Below, piece by piece: positions 44,051 to 54,435 of a stretch of 64,000 nt of DNA. The stretch is taken from positions 2,200,001 through 2,264,000 of the forward strand of contig NZ_CP021744.1 of the NCBI RefSeq assembly GCF_002192455.1, given 5' to 3'. The notes below the pieces were generated by a model. That model was given only the letters and a program-made list of their open reading frames with translations, did no database searches and was not told the origin of the DNA. Made by a program: the position numbers and the translations under genes. How positions within the stretch are numbered: the first letter of the stretch is position 1; each line of letters begins with the position of its first letter. The stretch is from Streptomyces albireticuli (GTDB lineage: Bacteria; Actinomycetota; Actinomycetes; Streptomycetales; Streptomycetaceae).

Positions 44051-44499
44051 TCGGCGGCGGCGTCCTTCTCGTCCTCGTCGCCCGGCTTGCGGTACGGGTC
44101 GGCGTCGCCCGCGTACGCGGCGCCCGAGGACGCCTCGCGCACCTGCTGGTCCGAGGCCCGCGCCTTGTCGAGCAGGTCCTCGATCGTCCGGGCGGTGTCC
44201 GGGAGGGCGTCCGCCACGAACGTCAGCGTCGGCGTGAACTTGATCCCGGCGGCACGGCCGACCTCGGAGCGCAGGATGCCCTTGGCGCTCTCCAGGCCGG
44301 CGGCGGCGCTGGCACGGTCCTCGTCGTCGCCGTAGACCGTGTAGAAGACCGTAGCCTCCCGCAGGTCGCCGGTGACCCGGGTGTCCGTGATGGTCACGTG
44401 CGTACCGAGCCGCGGGTCCTTGATGCCGCGCTGAAGCTTCTGGGCGATCACCTCGCGGATGAGGTCCGCCAGCCTCTTCGCCCGCGCGTTGTCGGCCAC
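44047..44499 (-). CDS. rbfA: Ribosome-binding factor A
   Basis: 150 aa. A KH-like single domain (RAKRLADLIREVIAQKLQRGIKDPRLGTHVTITDTRVTGDL) that helps 30S maturation by acting on the 16S 5' region. The C-terminal ~30 residues are an acidic extension (GDADPYRKPGDEDEKDAAAE). It overlaps truB by 4 bp and follows the YlxP-like gene by 51 bp. Confidence 0.96.
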   Translation of the reverse strand: MADNARAKRLADLIREVIAQKLQRGIKDPRLGTHVTITDTRVTGDLREATVFYTVYGDDEDRASAAAGLESAKGILRSEVGRAAGIKFTPTLTFVADALPDTARTIEDLLDKARASDQQVREASSGAAYAGDADPYRKPGDEDEKDAAAE

Positions 44500-44550
44500 T
44501 GGTCCGTCTCCTTCTTGTTGTCCATTGTGCTTGTGACGCCCCTGACGCGC

Positions 44551-44847
44551 TCAGTCGTCATGGGCGCCGTGGAACCGCCGCCTGACCGAGAGCAGCTCCA
44601 CTTCGGGCCGCCCGGCGACCCAGCGCTCGCAGCGGTCCAGCAGGTCGGTGAGGTGCCCCGGATCCCCGGAGACCGCCGCCAGGCCGATCTCGGCCCGGCG
44701 GTACAGGTCCTGGTCGCCCACCTCCGCCACACTGACCGCGAACTTGCGGTGCAGCTCGGCGACGATCGGTCGGACGACGGAGCGCTTCTCCTTCAGCGAC
44801 CGTACGTCGCCGAGGAGGAGGTCGAAGGACAGCGTCCCTACATACAT
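44551..44847 (-). CDS. DUF503 (YlxP-like) protein
   Basis: 98 aa from the ATG at 44847 (MYVGTLSFDLLLGDVRSLKEKRSVVRP). The KEKRxV element and the ferredoxin-like fold pattern are those of DUF503/YlxP, small proteins found between infB and rbfA in Gram-positives. Function is not settled; a role in RNA or ribosome handling is inferred from the neighbours. The upstream open frame (to 44919) lacks a ribosome-binding site in place. Confidence 0.92.
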   Translation of the reverse strand: MYVGTLSFDLLLGDVRSLKEKRSVVRPIVAELHRKFAVSVAEVGDQDLYRRAEIGLAAVSGDPGHLTDLLDRCERWVAGRPEVELLSVRRRFHGAHDD

Positions 44848-45034
44848 GCGTGACGGGTGAAGCCCACCCGGGAGGCGTGAGGTGTACGTGGTGTACGACG
44901 AACTCTTCGAACCGTACACGTAACGGCCGGGGCCGATCGACGGAAATTACTCCCCGCCGACCGGCCCCGGGCCCGCCCGCCGCCCGACCACCACCCCTGG
45001 TGGACCACGCTACGCGCGGGCTGTGTCAATGCGA

Positions 45035-48000
45035 TCAGCCGCGCGGCTTCTCCCGCATCTCGTACGTCGCGATGACGTCGTCGACCTTGATGTCGTTGAA
45101 GTTTCCGAGGTTGATACCACCCTCGTAGCCTTCGCGGATCTCGGTGACGTCGTCCTTGAAGCGGCGCAGACCCTGGATCGTGAGGTCCTCTGCGATGACC
45201 TTGCCGTCGCGGATGAGGCGCGCCTTGGTGTTGCGCTTGACCTCGCCCGAGCGGATGAGGACACCCGCGATGTTGCCCAGCTTGGACGAGCGGTAGATCT
45301 CGCGGATCTCCGCCGTACCGAGCTCGACCTCTTCGTACTCGGGCTTCAGCATGCCCTTGAGGGCCGCCTCGATCTCCTCGATCGCCTGGTAGATGACCGA
45401 GTAGTACCGGACGTCGACGCCCTCGCGGTCGGCCATCTGCGTGGCACGGCCTTCCGCACGGACGTTGAAGCCGATGACGATCGCGTCGGAGCCGGACGCC
45501 AGGTTGATGTCGGACTCGGTGACCGCACCCACGCCACGGTGCAGCACGCGGATGTCGACCTCCTCGCCCACATCGAGCTGGAGCAGCGAGGACTCGAGAG
45601 CCTCGACCGAACCGGACGCGTCACCCTTGATGATGAGGTTGAGCTGCTGGATCTCGCCGGCCTTGAGCACCTTGTCGAGGTCCTCGAGGGACACCCGGCG
45701 GGTGCGCTTGGCGAAGGCGGCGTTGCGCTCGCGCGCCGCGCGCTTCTCGGCGATCTGGCGGGCCGTGCGGTCCTCGTCGACGACGAGGAAGTTGTCGCCG
45801 GCGCCCGGGACGTTGGTCAGACCGAGGACGAGGACCGGGGTCGACGGACCCGCCTCTTCCACGTTCTGGCCCTTGTCGTCGAGCATCGCGCGGACACGGC
45901 CGTAGGCGTCACCGGCGACCATCGTGTCGCCGACGCGGAGGGTACCGCGCTGGACGAGCACGGTGGCCACGGCGCCGCGACCGCGGTCGAGGTGGGCCTC
46001 GATCGCAATACCCTGCGCGTCCTGCTCCGCGTTGGCGCGCAGGTCGAGCGACGCGTCCGCGGTGAGGACCACGGCCTCCAGCAGGCTGTCGATGTGCAGG
46101 CCCTGCTTGGCGGAGATGTCGACGAACATGGTGTCGCCGCCGTACTCCTCGGCCACCAGACCGAACTCGGTGAGCTGACCGCGCACCTTGGTCGGGTCGG
46201 CGCCCTCGACGTCGATCTTGTTGACCGCGACCACGATCGGCACGTCGGCCGCCTTGGCGTGGTTCAGCGCCTCGATCGTCTGCGGCATGACACCGTCGTT
46301 GGCCGCCACCACGAGGATCGCGATGTCGGTCGACTTGGCACCACGGGCACGCATGGCGGTGAACGCCTCGTGACCCGGGGTGTCGATGAAGGTGATCGCG
46401 CGCTCTTCGCCGTTGACCTCGGTGGCGACCTGGTACGCACCGATGTGCTGCGTGATGCCGCCGGCCTCGCCCGCGATGACGTTCGTCTTGCGGATGGCGT
46501 CGAGCAGTCGGGTCTTACCGTGGTCGACGTGACCCATGACGGTGACGACCGGCGGACGGGAGACGAGCATCTCCTCGCCGCCCTCGTTCTCACCGAACTC
46601 GATGGAGAACGACTCGAGCAGCTCGCGGTCCTCCTCCTCGGGGCTGACGATCTGAACCTGGTAGTTCATCTCGTCACCGAGGAGCGTCAGCGTCTCGTCG
46701 GACACCGACTGGGTCGCGGTGACCATCTCGCCGAGGTTCATCATCACGGCGACGAGCGACGCCGGGTTGGCGCCGATCTTCTCCGCGAAGTCGGTGAGGG
46801 AGGCACCACGGGACAGGCGAATGGTCTCGCCGCCACCGCGGGGCAGCATCACGCCGCCGACGGACGGGGCCTGCATGGCCTCGTACTCCTGGCGCCTCTG
46901 CCGCTTCGACTTACGGCCACGACGCGCCGGACCGCCGGGACGGCCGAACGCACCCTGCGTGCCACCACGGGCACCGGGACCGCCGGGACGGCCACCGAAA
47001 CCGGGACGACCGCCGAAGCCGCCGCCACCACCGGGAGCGCCACCGCCACCGGGACGACCGGCGAAACCGCCGCCGCCACCGGGACGACCGCCGCCGCCGG
47101 GACCGGCCGGACGGCCGGCGAAGCCGCCGCCGGGACGACCGGCACCGCCGGGACGACCCGCGCCGCCGCCGGGACCGCGACCGCCGCCACCGGGGCCCGG
47201 ACGCGGGCCGGCAGCCGGACGCTGCGGCATCATGCCCGGGTTCGGGCGGTTACCCGCGGGACCGCCGCCGGGACGCGGAGCGCCACCGGGACCGCCCTGC
47301 GGACGAGGCATACCACCGGGGGTCGGACGAGCGCCGCCCTGACCCTGGGGACGCGGAGCGCCACCCGGGCCGCCCTGCGGACGCGGAGCGCCCGGGGCAC
47401 CCTGGCCGCCGGGGCGCGGCGCGCCACCGGGACGAGGGGCCTGCGGACGGGCCATGCCCGTGGAGCCACCGGAGGTGAAGGGGTTGTTGCCCGGACGGGG
47501 ACCGGCCGGACGGGCGCCACCGGGGCGCGGGGCACCCTGGCCCTGGCCGCCGGGGCGCGGACCGCGCTCGGGACGGCCGCCGTCACGCTGACCGCCGTCA
47601 CGACCGGCGGGCGCCGGACGAGCCGGACGCGGGCCGGGGGTGGCGCCGGGGCGCGGGCCGGAGGGGGCCTGCTGGGCCGGGGCGGCCGGAGCCGGCGCGG
47701 AGAACTCCGCGGCGGGCACCGGGGTGACCGGCGCGGGCTTGGCCGGAGCGGGCTTCGGGCCGGGACGCGGGCCGGGGGTCGGCGCGGCGCCCGCGGGCTT
47801 GGGGCTGGACGAGGGGGTCTCCGCCGCCGGCTTCGGGGCCGGTGCGGCGGGACGGGGGGCGCCCGGAGTGGGGGCACCCGGCTTCGCGGGCGCGGCCTTG
47901 CGCGGCGCCGCGGGCTTCGCAGCGGACTTGGCGTTGCCGCCCGGTCCCTGCAATGCGTCAGTCAACTTGCGGACGACCGGCGCCTCGATAGTCGAGGACG

Positions 48001-48100
48001 CCGAACGGACGAATTCACCAAGTTCTTGGAGCTTGGCCATGACGACCTTGCTCTCCACTCCGAACTCCTTGGCGAGTTCGTATACCCGGACCTTAGCCAC
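45035..48100 (-). CDS. infB: Translation initiation factor IF-2
   Basis: 1021 aa. GTPase that places initiator tRNA on the ribosome. The N-terminal ~420 residues carry the IF2-N start ([24 protein letters not shown]) and then a long Pro/Ala/Gly/Arg-rich disordered part, with [14 protein letters not shown] and RPGGPG runs near residues 310-385. A second IF2-N-like segment ([21 protein letters not shown]) precedes the G domain: [16 protein letters not shown] (P-loop), [15 protein letters not shown] (G3) and VNKID (G4). Domains II-IV follow to the end. The Gly-rich N-terminus is typical for Streptomyces and is longer than in E. coli. Transcribed from nusA/ylxR. Confidence 0.97.
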   Translation of the reverse strand: MAKVRVYELAKEFGVESKVVMAKLQELGEFVRSASSTIEAPVVRKLTDALQGPGGNAKSAAKPAAPRKAAPAKPGAPTPGAPRPAAPAPKPAAETPSSSPKPAGAAPTPGPRPGPKPAPAKPAPVTPVPAAEFSAPAPAAPAQQAPSGPRPGATPGPRPARPAPAGRDGGQRDGGRPERGPRPGGQGQGAPRPGGARPAGPRPGNNPFTSGGSTGMARPQAPRPGGAPRPGGQGAPGAPRPQGGPGGAPRPQGQGGARPTPGGMPRPQGGPGGAPRPGGGPAGNRPNPGMMPQRPAAGPRPGPGGGGRGPGGGAGRPGGAGRPGGGFAGRPAGPGGGGRPGGGGGFAGRPGGGGAPGGGGGFGGRPGFGGRPGGPGARGGTQGAFGRPGGPARRGRKSKRQRRQEYEAMQAPSVGGVMLPRGGGETIRLSRGASLTDFAEKIGANPASLVAVMMNLGEMVTATQSVSDETLTLLGDEMNYQVQIVSPEEEDRELLESFSIEFGENEGGEEMLVSRPPVVTVMGHVDHGKTRLLDAIRKTNVIAGEAGGITQHIGAYQVATEVNGEERAITFIDTPGHEAFTAMRARGAKSTDIAILVVAANDGVMPQTIEALNHAKAADVPIVVAVNKIDVEGADPTKVRGQLTEFGLVAEEYGGDTMFVDISAKQGLHIDSLLEAVVLTADASLDLRANAEQDAQGIAIEAHLDRGRGAVATVLVQRGTLRVGDTMVAGDAYGRVRAMLDDKGQNVEEAGPSTPVLVLGLTNVPGAGDNFLVVDEDRTARQIAEKRAARERNAAFAKRTRRVSLEDLDKVLKAGEIQQLNLIIKGDASGSVEALESSLLQLDVGEEVDIRVLHRGVGAVTESDINLASGSDAIVIGFNVRAEGRATQMADREGVDVRYYSVIYQAIEEIEAALKGMLKPEYEEVELGTAEIREIYRSSKLGNIAGVLIRSGEVKRNTKARLIRDGKVIAEDLTIQGLRRFKDDVTEIREGYEGGINLGNFNDIKVDDVIATYEMREKPRG

Positions 48101-48259
48101 TTCGCTCCTTCTAGGTCCGGGTGTCCACCGGACCGTCGCTACTTCATGGGCGTACTCATCGCGTACTCATCGAGTGCTCATCGCAATCTCGACCTACTTC
48201 CAACTCGCGAGGTACCTGACCGCACGGTTTCCCGTGGCGTTCTTACTTACGGTGGGGCC

Positions 48260-48279
48260 ATCCCCGCATACGCGGGGAT
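48260..48279 (-). terminator. Hairpin between ylxR and infB
   Basis: ATCCCCGC and GCGGGGAT arms around a short loop, directly after the ylxR stop. It may be a partial terminator or processing site within the operon. Confidence 0.6.
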
Positions 48280-48558
48280 CTATTCCTCGGCCCGTTCGAT
48301 GTACTGGCGCAGTTCCGCGGTGCCGAGCGGACCCGGGCTTTTGAAGGCCCGGGGGAACGCCCGGCGGCGGACCGCCAGGTCGAGACAGACCAGTGTCGGG
48401 TGCACGGAAGCACCCCGGCCGGGCAGCGTACCGCGAGGATCGGGGACGCACTCGCCCTCGATCTTCACGATCCGCAACAGATCGCCCTTGGCCGCTCGCT
48501 CCCGGCATCCCACGCAGGTTCGCTCAGGGCATGCGCGGGCATGCGTCCGGCCAGACAC
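48280..48558 (-). CDS. ylxR: YlxR family RNA-binding protein (DUF448)
   Basis: 92 aa. The family start PERTCVGCRERAAKGDLLRIV is plain, and the DPRGTLPGRGASVHP segment holds the GRGA element. The GTG start at 48558 gives MSGRTHARACPERTC, although its ribosome-binding site is poor. Small nucleic-acid-binding protein coded between nusA and infB in many Gram-positives, implicated in gene regulation in some; role here unknown. Confidence 0.92.
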   Translation of the reverse strand: MSGRTHARACPERTCVGCRERAAKGDLLRIVKIEGECVPDPRGTLPGRGASVHPTLVCLDLAVRRRAFPRAFKSPGPLGTAELRQYIERAEE

Positions 48559-48731
48559 TGATTAAGTCTACCTCCCCGCACCGACCCCACCCCTGGGGGG
48601 CAGTGATCGGGCACGTATACGTTTCGGCCACTCTGTGCGGCCCGGTCGGGGCCCGCCGTGGCGGGCCCGCCGTGGATCATGCGGGATCCCGGCCCCGGGC
48701 CGGTGGGAATCCCCGGCCCGGGCCCCGGCTC

Positions 48732-48751
48732 CGGCCCTGATCGCAGGGCCG
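48732..48751 (-). terminator. Hairpin after nusA
   Basis: CGGCCCTG and CAGGGCCG arms with an ATCG loop, 16 bp past the nusA stop, in the 208-bp nusA-ylxR gap that is otherwise GC-rich with further partial dyads and no gene. Confidence 0.6.
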
Positions 48752-48766
48752 GGACCGGGGGTGGGA

Positions 48767-49756
48767 TCAGTCCTGTTCCGGCTGCTCGGTGTCCGGCCGG
48801 ATGTCGATGCGCCAGCCGGTGAGGCGGGCGGCGAGCCGGGCGTTCTGGCCTTCCTTGCCGATGGCGAGGGAGAGCTGGTAGTCCGGGACCGTCACCCGTG
48901 CGGAGCGCGCGCCGAAGTCCACGACCTCGACCTTGCTCACCCGTGCGGGGGACAGCGCGTGCGCCACCAGCTCGGCCGGGTCGTCCGACCAGTCGACGAT
49001 GTCGATCTTCTCGCCGTGCAGCTCGGCCATGACGGCGCGGACGCGGCCGCCCATCGGGCCGATGCAGGCGCCCTTGGCGTTGAGCCCGGAGCGGGTCGAG
49101 CGCACCGCGATCTTGGTGCGGTGGCCGGCCTCGCGGGCGATGGCGGCGATCTCCACCGAACCGTCGGCGATCTCCGGCACCTCCATGGCGAAGAGCTTCT
49201 TCACCAGGCTGGGGTGCGTGCGGGACAGCGTCACGGACGGGCCGCGGACGCCCTTCGCCACCCGGACGACATACGTGCGCAGGCGGGTGCCGTGCTTGTA
49301 CTCCTCGCCGGGGACCTGCTCCTGCACCGGCAGGATGGCCTCCAGCTTGCCGATGTCGACCAGGACGTTCTTGGGGTCCTTGCCCTGCTGGACGATGCCC
49401 GCGACGACGTCACCCTCGCGACCCGCGAACTCACCGAAAGTGATCTCGTCCTCGGCGTCGCGCAGACGCTGGAGGATGACCTGCTTGGCGGTGGTCGCGG
49501 CGATCCGGCCGAAACCGGACGGCGTGTCGTCGAACTCGCGGGCCTCCTCGCCCTCCTCCAGGTCCTGCGGGTCCTCCTTGGCCCAGACCGTCACATGGCC
49601 GGTGGCCCGGTCCAGCTCCACGCGGGCGCGGCGGCGGCTTCCCTCGGTGCGGTGGTACGCGATGAGGAGGGCCGACTCGATCGCCTCGACCAGCAGGTCG
49701 AAGGAGATCTCCTTCTCTCGCACCAGACCCCGCAGGGCACTCATGTCGATGTCCAC
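48767..49756 (-). CDS. nusA: Transcription termination/antitermination factor NusA
   Basis: 329 aa. Binds RNA polymerase and nascent RNA to modulate pausing and termination. Visible domains: N-terminal RNAP-binding part ([34 protein letters not shown]), S1 ([28 protein letters not shown]), then two KH domains ([39 protein letters not shown] and [24 protein letters not shown]). It lacks the C-terminal acidic repeats of E. coli NusA, as usual in actinobacteria. Starts 2 bp after the rimP stop. Confidence 0.97.
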   Translation of the reverse strand: MDIDMSALRGLVREKEISFDLLVEAIESALLIAYHRTEGSRRRARVELDRATGHVTVWAKEDPQDLEEGEEAREFDDTPSGFGRIAATTAKQVILQRLRDAEDEITFGEFAGREGDVVAGIVQQGKDPKNVLVDIGKLEAILPVQEQVPGEEYKHGTRLRTYVVRVAKGVRGPSVTLSRTHPSLVKKLFAMEVPEIADGSVEIAAIAREAGHRTKIAVRSTRSGLNAKGACIGPMGGRVRAVMAELHGEKIDIVDWSDDPAELVAHALSPARVSKVEVVDFGARSARVTVPDYQLSLAIGKEGQNARLAARLTGWRIDIRPDTEQPEQD

Positions 49757-49758
49757 GG

Positions 49759-50292
49759 CTACGCCTCCTCTTGGCTCTCGTCGGTTTCGTCAGCGGCCTT
49801 CTCGGCCTTCTCGACGGACTTGCGGTTGAACTCGATCTCCACGCGCGCCTTGGCGATCTCACCGAAGGCCAGCCTGCGGGCGGTGGGCTTGCGCCCCTTC
49901 ACGCCGGGCACCTCCAGGTCGAGCCCCTCGTCGTCCACCGCGACGATGCGGGCGACGAGCTCGCCGCCCTCGGTCAGCTGCGCCTTGATCAGGCGGCCGG
50001 TGGCCCGGACGTAGTGCCGGTGCTCGGTCAGGGGGCGGTCCGCGCCGGGGGAGGTGACCTCCAGGACGTACGGAGCGCCACCCATGGCGTCCGTCTCGTC
50101 GAGCTTCTCGGAGACCGCGCGGCTGACCTCGGCGCACTCGTCCAGCTCCACGCCCGCGTCGGAGTCCACCACGATGCGCAGCACGCGCCGCTTGCCCGCG
50201 GTGGTCACGTCGACCTCTTCCAGATCCAGCTCTCGCGCGCTGACGAGAGGGGCCAGCAGCTCGCGCAGCCTCTCGCTCTGGGTGGTGCTCAT
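49759..50292 (-). CDS. rimP: Ribosome maturation factor RimP
   Basis: 177 aa. Needed for 30S assembly. The family segment [45 protein letters not shown] is well kept, followed by [28 protein letters not shown]. The acidic C-terminal tail ([16 protein letters not shown]) is a common actinobacterial extension. First gene of the rimP-nusA-ylxR-infB operon, divergent from the lipoprotein gene at 50473 over 180 bp. Confidence 0.96.
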   Translation of the reverse strand: MSTTQSERLRELLAPLVSARELDLEEVDVTTAGKRRVLRIVVDSDAGVELDECAEVSRAVSEKLDETDAMGGAPYVLEVTSPGADRPLTEHRHYVRATGRLIKAQLTEGGELVARIVAVDDEGLDLEVPGVKGRKPTARRLAFGEIAKARVEIEFNRKSVEKAEKAADETDESQEEA

Positions 50293-50472
50293 CCGGGTGA
50301 CTCCTCGGCCGCGTGTGCTGTTGTGGGAAAGTCGCGTGTCAGGTCAAAGCCTATCTGTTCCGGCAGGCGACTGACGATTCGGTGCCTGGTCCCCGGCCGT
50401 GGTGCCGCGCGCCGGTACGCTCGCGTGCGGTGATCATGACCGGACCTGGCGGAACCTGGCGGAAAGAGGATC

Positions 50473-50997
50473 GTGGCGCGCACGACGACGACGCGGGGCG
50501 CTGCCGGCCCGCGCAGACGCAGCGTACTGGCAGGCGGCGCGGTGGCCCTCACGGCGGGTGCGGCGACCCTGCTGACCGGGTGTTCGGACGGTGCCTCCGG
50601 GCGGGGGCGTGAAGCGGACGCCGAGCGCGGCGCCACGGCGGAGCGGCTGCGGGCCGCCGCCGGCCGGGACTCGGCGGCCCTGCTGGAGCGGTACGACGCG
50701 ACGGCCCGCGCGCACGACGGGCTCGCCGCGCGGCTCCGGCCGCTGCGGGCCGAGACCGCCCGCCACGCGGAGGCCTTCGGGGTGACCGCACCGGGATCCG
50801 CCGCCCCCTCCGGAGGCACGTCCGGCGTGCCCGGCGACGAGAAGGCCGCCCTGGCCGCGCTCGCCGACGCCGAGCGGCGCGCCGCCGACGCCCGGACCGC
50901 CGCCCTGACCGGGGCACCGCCCGAACTCGCCCGGCTGCTCGCCTCCGTCGCGGCGGCCGGCGCGGCCCACGCCTACCTGCTCGGCGGTGACGCGTGA
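50473..50997 (+). CDS. Tat-type lipoprotein of unknown function
   Basis: 174 aa. A twin-arginine stretch (GPRRRSVLAGG) and lipobox LLTGC with Cys37 indicate a folded protein exported by Tat and lipidated. The mature part is Ala/Arg-rich and helical, with few distinguishing features. The stop overlaps the next start in GTGA, and the next gene codes a ferritin-like protein, so the two probably work together. GTG start at 50473 with GAAAGAGGA upstream. Confidence 0.85.
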   Translation: MARTTTTRGAAGPRRRSVLAGGAVALTAGAATLLTGCSDGASGRGREADAERGATAERLRAAAGRDSAALLERYDATARAHDGLAARLRPLRAETARHAEAFGVTAPGSAAPSGGTSGVPGDEKAALAALADAERRAADARTAALTGAPPELARLLASVAAAGAAHAYLLGGDA

Positions 50998-51479
50998 GCG
51001 CCGCCCGGGAGAGCGGCGGGGCGCTGGCGGCGGCGCAGGCCGCGCTCGGCGCCGAGCACGCGGCCGTGTACGGGTACGGGGTCGTCGGCGCCCGGATCGG
51101 CGAGGAGCGCGCGGCGGAGGCCCGCGAGGCATTCGACGCGCACCGGGCCCGGCGCGACGCGATGGGCCGCGCGGTCCGCGAGCTGGGAGGCGAGCCGGAG
51201 GCCGCGGCGGCCGGGTACGCGCTGCCGTTCCCGGTGCCGGACGAGGCGGGCGCGGTACGGCTGGCGGCGGAGCTGGAGAGCCGCGCCGCGGGCGTCTACG
51301 CCGATCTCGTACGAGCCGCCACCGGCGCCCTGCGCCGGGACGCGGCGGCGGCGCTGCGGGACGCGGCGGTGCGGTCGGTGCGGTGGCGCGGCGACGGCGT
51401 AGCCTTCCCTGGGCTCGCCGAGCGGGCCGCCGCGGCCGGGCCGGACGCCTCGCCGAGCGGGTCGCCGAACCGGTCCTGA
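50994..51479 (+). CDS. Ferritin-like DUF4439 protein
   Basis: 161 aa from the GTG at 50994. Four-helix pattern ALAAAQAALGAEHAAVYGYGVVGARI, then EAREAFDAHRARRDAM, LAAELESRAAGVYADLVRAA and AAAALRDAAVRSVRW, corresponding to DUF4439 in the ferritin-like superfamily. Several E/H positions that ligate iron in ferritins are kept (AEH in helix 1), but others are not obvious. Coupled to the lipoprotein gene. Confidence 0.85.
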   Translation: MSAARESGGALAAAQAALGAEHAAVYGYGVVGARIGEERAAEAREAFDAHRARRDAMGRAVRELGGEPEAAAAGYALPFPVPDEAGAVRLAAELESRAAGVYADLVRAATGALRRDAAAALRDAAVRSVRWRGDGVAFPGLAERAAAAGPDASPSGSPNRS

Positions 51480-51509
51480 CCAGCGGAAGAAGAAAAGGAC
51501 AGCGCAGGG

Positions 51510-52451
51510 ATGAACAACGCGAACTACCGCCTCGAACCGCCGGAGCGGCTGGTGCGCACCCTGAGCTCACAGCCCGCGGACGGGGTGGCCCGCCGCTGGC
51601 TGGCGGCACTGCCGGAGACCGCCCAGGACTACCTCGCCCGCTGGGAGCTGACGCCCGAAAGGGTGCAGACGCCCGGCGGCCGGACGAGCGTCGTCGTCCT
51701 GGTACGCCAGGCGGACGGCACGCCCGCCGTGCTCAAGCTCTGCCCTCCCGACGGCACGGCCGCGCTCGAACACGCGGCGCTGGAGCGGTGGGACGGCCGG
51801 TGCGCGGTGCGGGTGCTGCGGGCGGACGCGGGGGCGCTGCTCCTGGAACGGCTGCACGGTGACATCAGCCTGCGCTCGCTGGCCGAGGCGAAGGCCCAGC
51901 TGGAGGCCGCCGCGGTGCTCCAGCGGCTGTGGGTGCCGCCCGCCGCGCCCGCCGGTCCGGCCCACCCGTTCCCCGAGCTGACCGCGCACGCGGCCGGCCT
52001 GGCGGAGACCCTGCGCGAGCGCCGCGAGCTGCCCGTGGCGGCGGACGTACGGGCGCTGGCCGACGAGGCCCTGGAGCTGGTGACCGCTCTGACGGAGAGC
52101 GCCGGCGAGGGTGGTGACGCGGTGCTGCTGCACGGCGAGTACCACCAGGGCACGGTCCTGTCCGGCGACCGCGCGCCCTGGCTGGCCATCGCCCCGCGCC
52201 CGCTGGTCGGCGAGCGCGCGTACGACCTGGCCTGGCTGGTCCGCGACCGCGCGGACACCCTCCTGGCCTCCCCCGGTGCGGCGGCCGCGGCGCGGCGGCG
52301 GGTGGCGAAGCTGGCGGATTCGCTGGAGGTGGACGCGGAGCGGTTGCGCGGGTGGGCGGTGGTCCGGGCGGTGTGCGAGGGGGTCGGGGAGCTGTCGGTG
52401 GGGGTTCGGGGGCGGGGTGAACTGATGCTGGAGTTCGCGGGGTTGTTGTGA
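51510..52451 (+). CDS. APH(6)-like phosphotransferase homologue lacking catalytic residues
   Basis: 313 aa. The fold and length follow the aminoglycoside/hydroxyurea kinase family: N-lobe with VVVLVRQADGTPAVLKLCPP, hinge LLLERLHGDISLR, and catalytic-loop region LLHGEYHQGTVL (208-217). In active members this loop reads HGD..H..N.L; here Asp is Glu210 and Asn is Thr215. The following metal-binding IDPK/RP motif reads IAPRPLVGERAYDLAW, so Asp is Ala228. With the catalytic Asp and both metal ligands changed, phosphotransfer is unlikely; a pseudokinase or binding protein fits better. Starts 30 bp after the DUF4439 stop. Confidence 0.82.
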   Translation: MNNANYRLEPPERLVRTLSSQPADGVARRWLAALPETAQDYLARWELTPERVQTPGGRTSVVVLVRQADGTPAVLKLCPPDGTAALEHAALERWDGRCAVRVLRADAGALLLERLHGDISLRSLAEAKAQLEAAAVLQRLWVPPAAPAGPAHPFPELTAHAAGLAETLRERRELPVAADVRALADEALELVTALTESAGEGGDAVLLHGEYHQGTVLSGDRAPWLAIAPRPLVGERAYDLAWLVRDRADTLLASPGAAAAARRRVAKLADSLEVDAERLRGWAVVRAVCEGVGELSVGVRGRGELMLEFAGLL

Positions 52452-52499
52452 CGGGGGTGTGAGCGGGTGGGGCGGGTGGGGGCACCGCTGCGCGGGGCC

Positions 52500-52636
52500 T
52501 TTCCCCAGCCCCGCCCCTTCCCGACCGGGGCTCCGCCCCGGACCCCGGTCCTCAAACGCCGGACGGGCTGAATCGCTGCCCGGGACCGGGGGCCCGGGGG
52601 CTCGCCCCCGGTCCGGGAAGGGGCGGGTCGGGGAAA
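52500..52636. repeat. Large stem between convergent genes, containing intergenic repeat copy 2
   Basis: Arms 52500-52522 and 52615-52636 are nearly complementary. Inside lie a second hairpin (GACCGGGGGC...GCCCCCGGTC, about 52584-52616) and the interspersed repeat at 52525-52570. It stands between the stop of the APH-like gene and the stop of proS, so it may terminate both. Confidence 0.7.
52525..52570. repeat. Interspersed intergenic repeat, copy 2
   Basis: Reads CGGGGCTCCGCCCCGGACCC, CGGTCCTCAAACGCCGGAC, GGGCTG in order, almost the same as copy 1 at 37497-37542. Confidence 0.8.
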
Positions 52637-52666
52637 GACCCGCCGTCAGGCGCCCGGCCCCGGACG

Positions 52667-54364
52667 TCAGACCCGCGCCGACAGCCGCCCGACCGCCTCC
52701 GCGACCGTGAGCTCCTCACGATCCCCCGTCCGGCGGTCCTTCAGCTCCACCACCCCGTCGGCCGCCCCCCGCCCGACCACGAGGATCGTCGGCACACCGA
52801 TCAGCTCCGCGTCCGTGAACTTCACGCCCGGCGACACCCCCGCCCGGTCGTCGACCAGGACGCGCACGCCCGCCGCGCCCAGCTTCTCCGCGAGTTCCAG
52901 GGCGAGTTCGGTCTGGAGGGCCTTGCCGGCCGCGACGATATGGACGTCCGCCGGGGCGACCTCGCGGGGCCAGCAGAGGCCGGAGGCGTCGTGGGTCTGC
53001 TCGGCGAGGGCGGCGACTGCGCGCGAGACGCCGATGCCGTACGAGCCCATGGTGACCCGGACCGGCTTGCCCTGGGGGCCGAGGACGTCGAGGCCGAACG
53101 CGTCCGCGTACTTGCGGCCGAGCTGGAAGATATGGCCGATCTCGATCGCGCGGCCGATCTCCAGGCCGGCGCCGCAGCGGGGGCAGGGGTCGCCCTGCTC
53201 GACCACGACGACGTCGAGGTACTGGTCGACCTCGAAGTCCCGGCCGCAGACCACGTTGCGGGCGTGCGTGTCGGGCTTGTTGGCGCCGGTGACCCAGGCC
53301 GTGCCGGGGGCCACGCGCGGGTCGGCGAGGTAACGCAGCTTCAGGCCCTGCGGGCCGACGTAGCCGCGGACGAGGTCGGGCCGGCCGGCGAAGTCCTCGG
53401 CCGTCACCAACTCGACGACGGCGGGCGCCAGGTGCTCGCCCAGCTTGCCGAGGTCGACCTCGCGGTCGCCGGGCACGCCGATGGCCGTGATCTCGCCGTC
53501 GATCTTGACGAGGAGGTTCTTGAGGGTGGCCGAGGCGGGCACGCCGAGGTGCTCGGCGAGGGACTCGATGGTCGGGGTGTCGGGGGTGTCGAGCTCCTCG
53601 ACGGGGCCGTGCCCGGCGGGGTCCGCGGGGGCGACGACGGCGGTGACCGCCTCGGTGTTGGCCGCGTAGTCGCAGGCGGGGCAGTCGACGAAGGTGTCCT
53701 CGCCGGCCGCGGCCGGGGCGAGGAACTCCTCGGACGCCGAGCCGCCCATCGCGCCCGACACGGCGGAGACGACGCGGTAGTCGAGGCCGAGCCGCTCGAA
53801 GATCCGGGTGTAGGCCTCGCGGTGCAGACGGTAGGACTCGGCGAGGCCCTCGTCCGTGGTGTCGAAGGAGTAGGAGTCCTTCATCTGGAACTCGCGGCCG
53901 CGCAGCACGCCCGAGCGGGGGCGCGCCTCGTCCCGGTACTTGGTCTGGATCTGATAGAGCATCACCGGCAGGTCCTTGTAGGACGTGCACTGGTCCTTGA
54001 CCGTGAGGGTGAAGATCTCCTCGTGCGTCGGCCCGAGCAGGTACTCCGCGCCCTTGCGGTCCTTGAGCCGGAAGAGCAGGTCGCCGTACTCCTCCCAGCG
54101 GCCGCTCGCCTCGTAGGGCTCCTTGGGCAGCAGGGCGGGAAGGAGGACCTCCTGGCCGCCGATGGCGTCCATCTCCTCGCGGACCACGCGGGAGACGTTC
54201 TCCAGCACCTTCTTGCCCATCGGGAGCCAGGTCCAGACGCCCGCGGAGGTACGGCGGACGTACCCGGCGCGGACCAGCAGCTTGTGGCTCGCGGTCTCGG
54301 CGTCGGCCGGGTCGTCACGCAGGGTTTTCAGCATGGTCGTGGACATGCGCTGGACGGGGGCCAT
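52667..54364 (-). CDS. proS: Prolyl-tRNA synthetase
   Basis: 565 aa, the bacterial (long) form with an editing domain between motifs 2 and 3. Catalytic parts: [62 protein letters not shown]. Insertion domain: [29 protein letters not shown]. Motif 3: [17 protein letters not shown]. Anticodon-binding C-terminus present ([20 protein letters not shown]). Charges tRNA-Pro; the editing part removes alanine. Start ATG 54364. Confidence 0.97.
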   Translation of the reverse strand: MAPVQRMSTTMLKTLRDDPADAETASHKLLVRAGYVRRTSAGVWTWLPMGKKVLENVSRVVREEMDAIGGQEVLLPALLPKEPYEASGRWEEYGDLLFRLKDRKGAEYLLGPTHEEIFTLTVKDQCTSYKDLPVMLYQIQTKYRDEARPRSGVLRGREFQMKDSYSFDTTDEGLAESYRLHREAYTRIFERLGLDYRVVSAVSGAMGGSASEEFLAPAAAGEDTFVDCPACDYAANTEAVTAVVAPADPAGHGPVEELDTPDTPTIESLAEHLGVPASATLKNLLVKIDGEITAIGVPGDREVDLGKLGEHLAPAVVELVTAEDFAGRPDLVRGYVGPQGLKLRYLADPRVAPGTAWVTGANKPDTHARNVVCGRDFEVDQYLDVVVVEQGDPCPRCGAGLEIGRAIEIGHIFQLGRKYADAFGLDVLGPQGKPVRVTMGSYGIGVSRAVAALAEQTHDASGLCWPREVAPADVHIVAAGKALQTELALELAEKLGAAGVRVLVDDRAGVSPGVKFTDAELIGVPTILVVGRGAADGVVELKDRRTGDREELTVAEAVGRLSARV

Positions 54365-54435
54365 CAGATCTCCTGCGGGCTCGGGGGGAATCCCAGGAGA
54401 TTATCGGCAGCCGCCGGTGGGGCGAAAACGGGTTC

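Noticed and set aside
44551..44919. Longer start for the YlxP-like protein at 44919
   Set aside because: The added 24 residues are not like the family, and the ATG at 44847 gives the exact DUF503 start.
45035..48100. Gly/Pro/Arg-rich region of infB as a novel collagen-like gene
   Set aside because: It is in frame with IF2 and long disordered N-termini of this sort are normal for Streptomyces IF2.
48251..48280. CRISPR-like string near ylxR (CCCCGCATACGCGGGG resembles type I-E repeat cores)
   Set aside because: A single copy only, with no spacers and no cas genes; it is a simple hairpin after ylxR.
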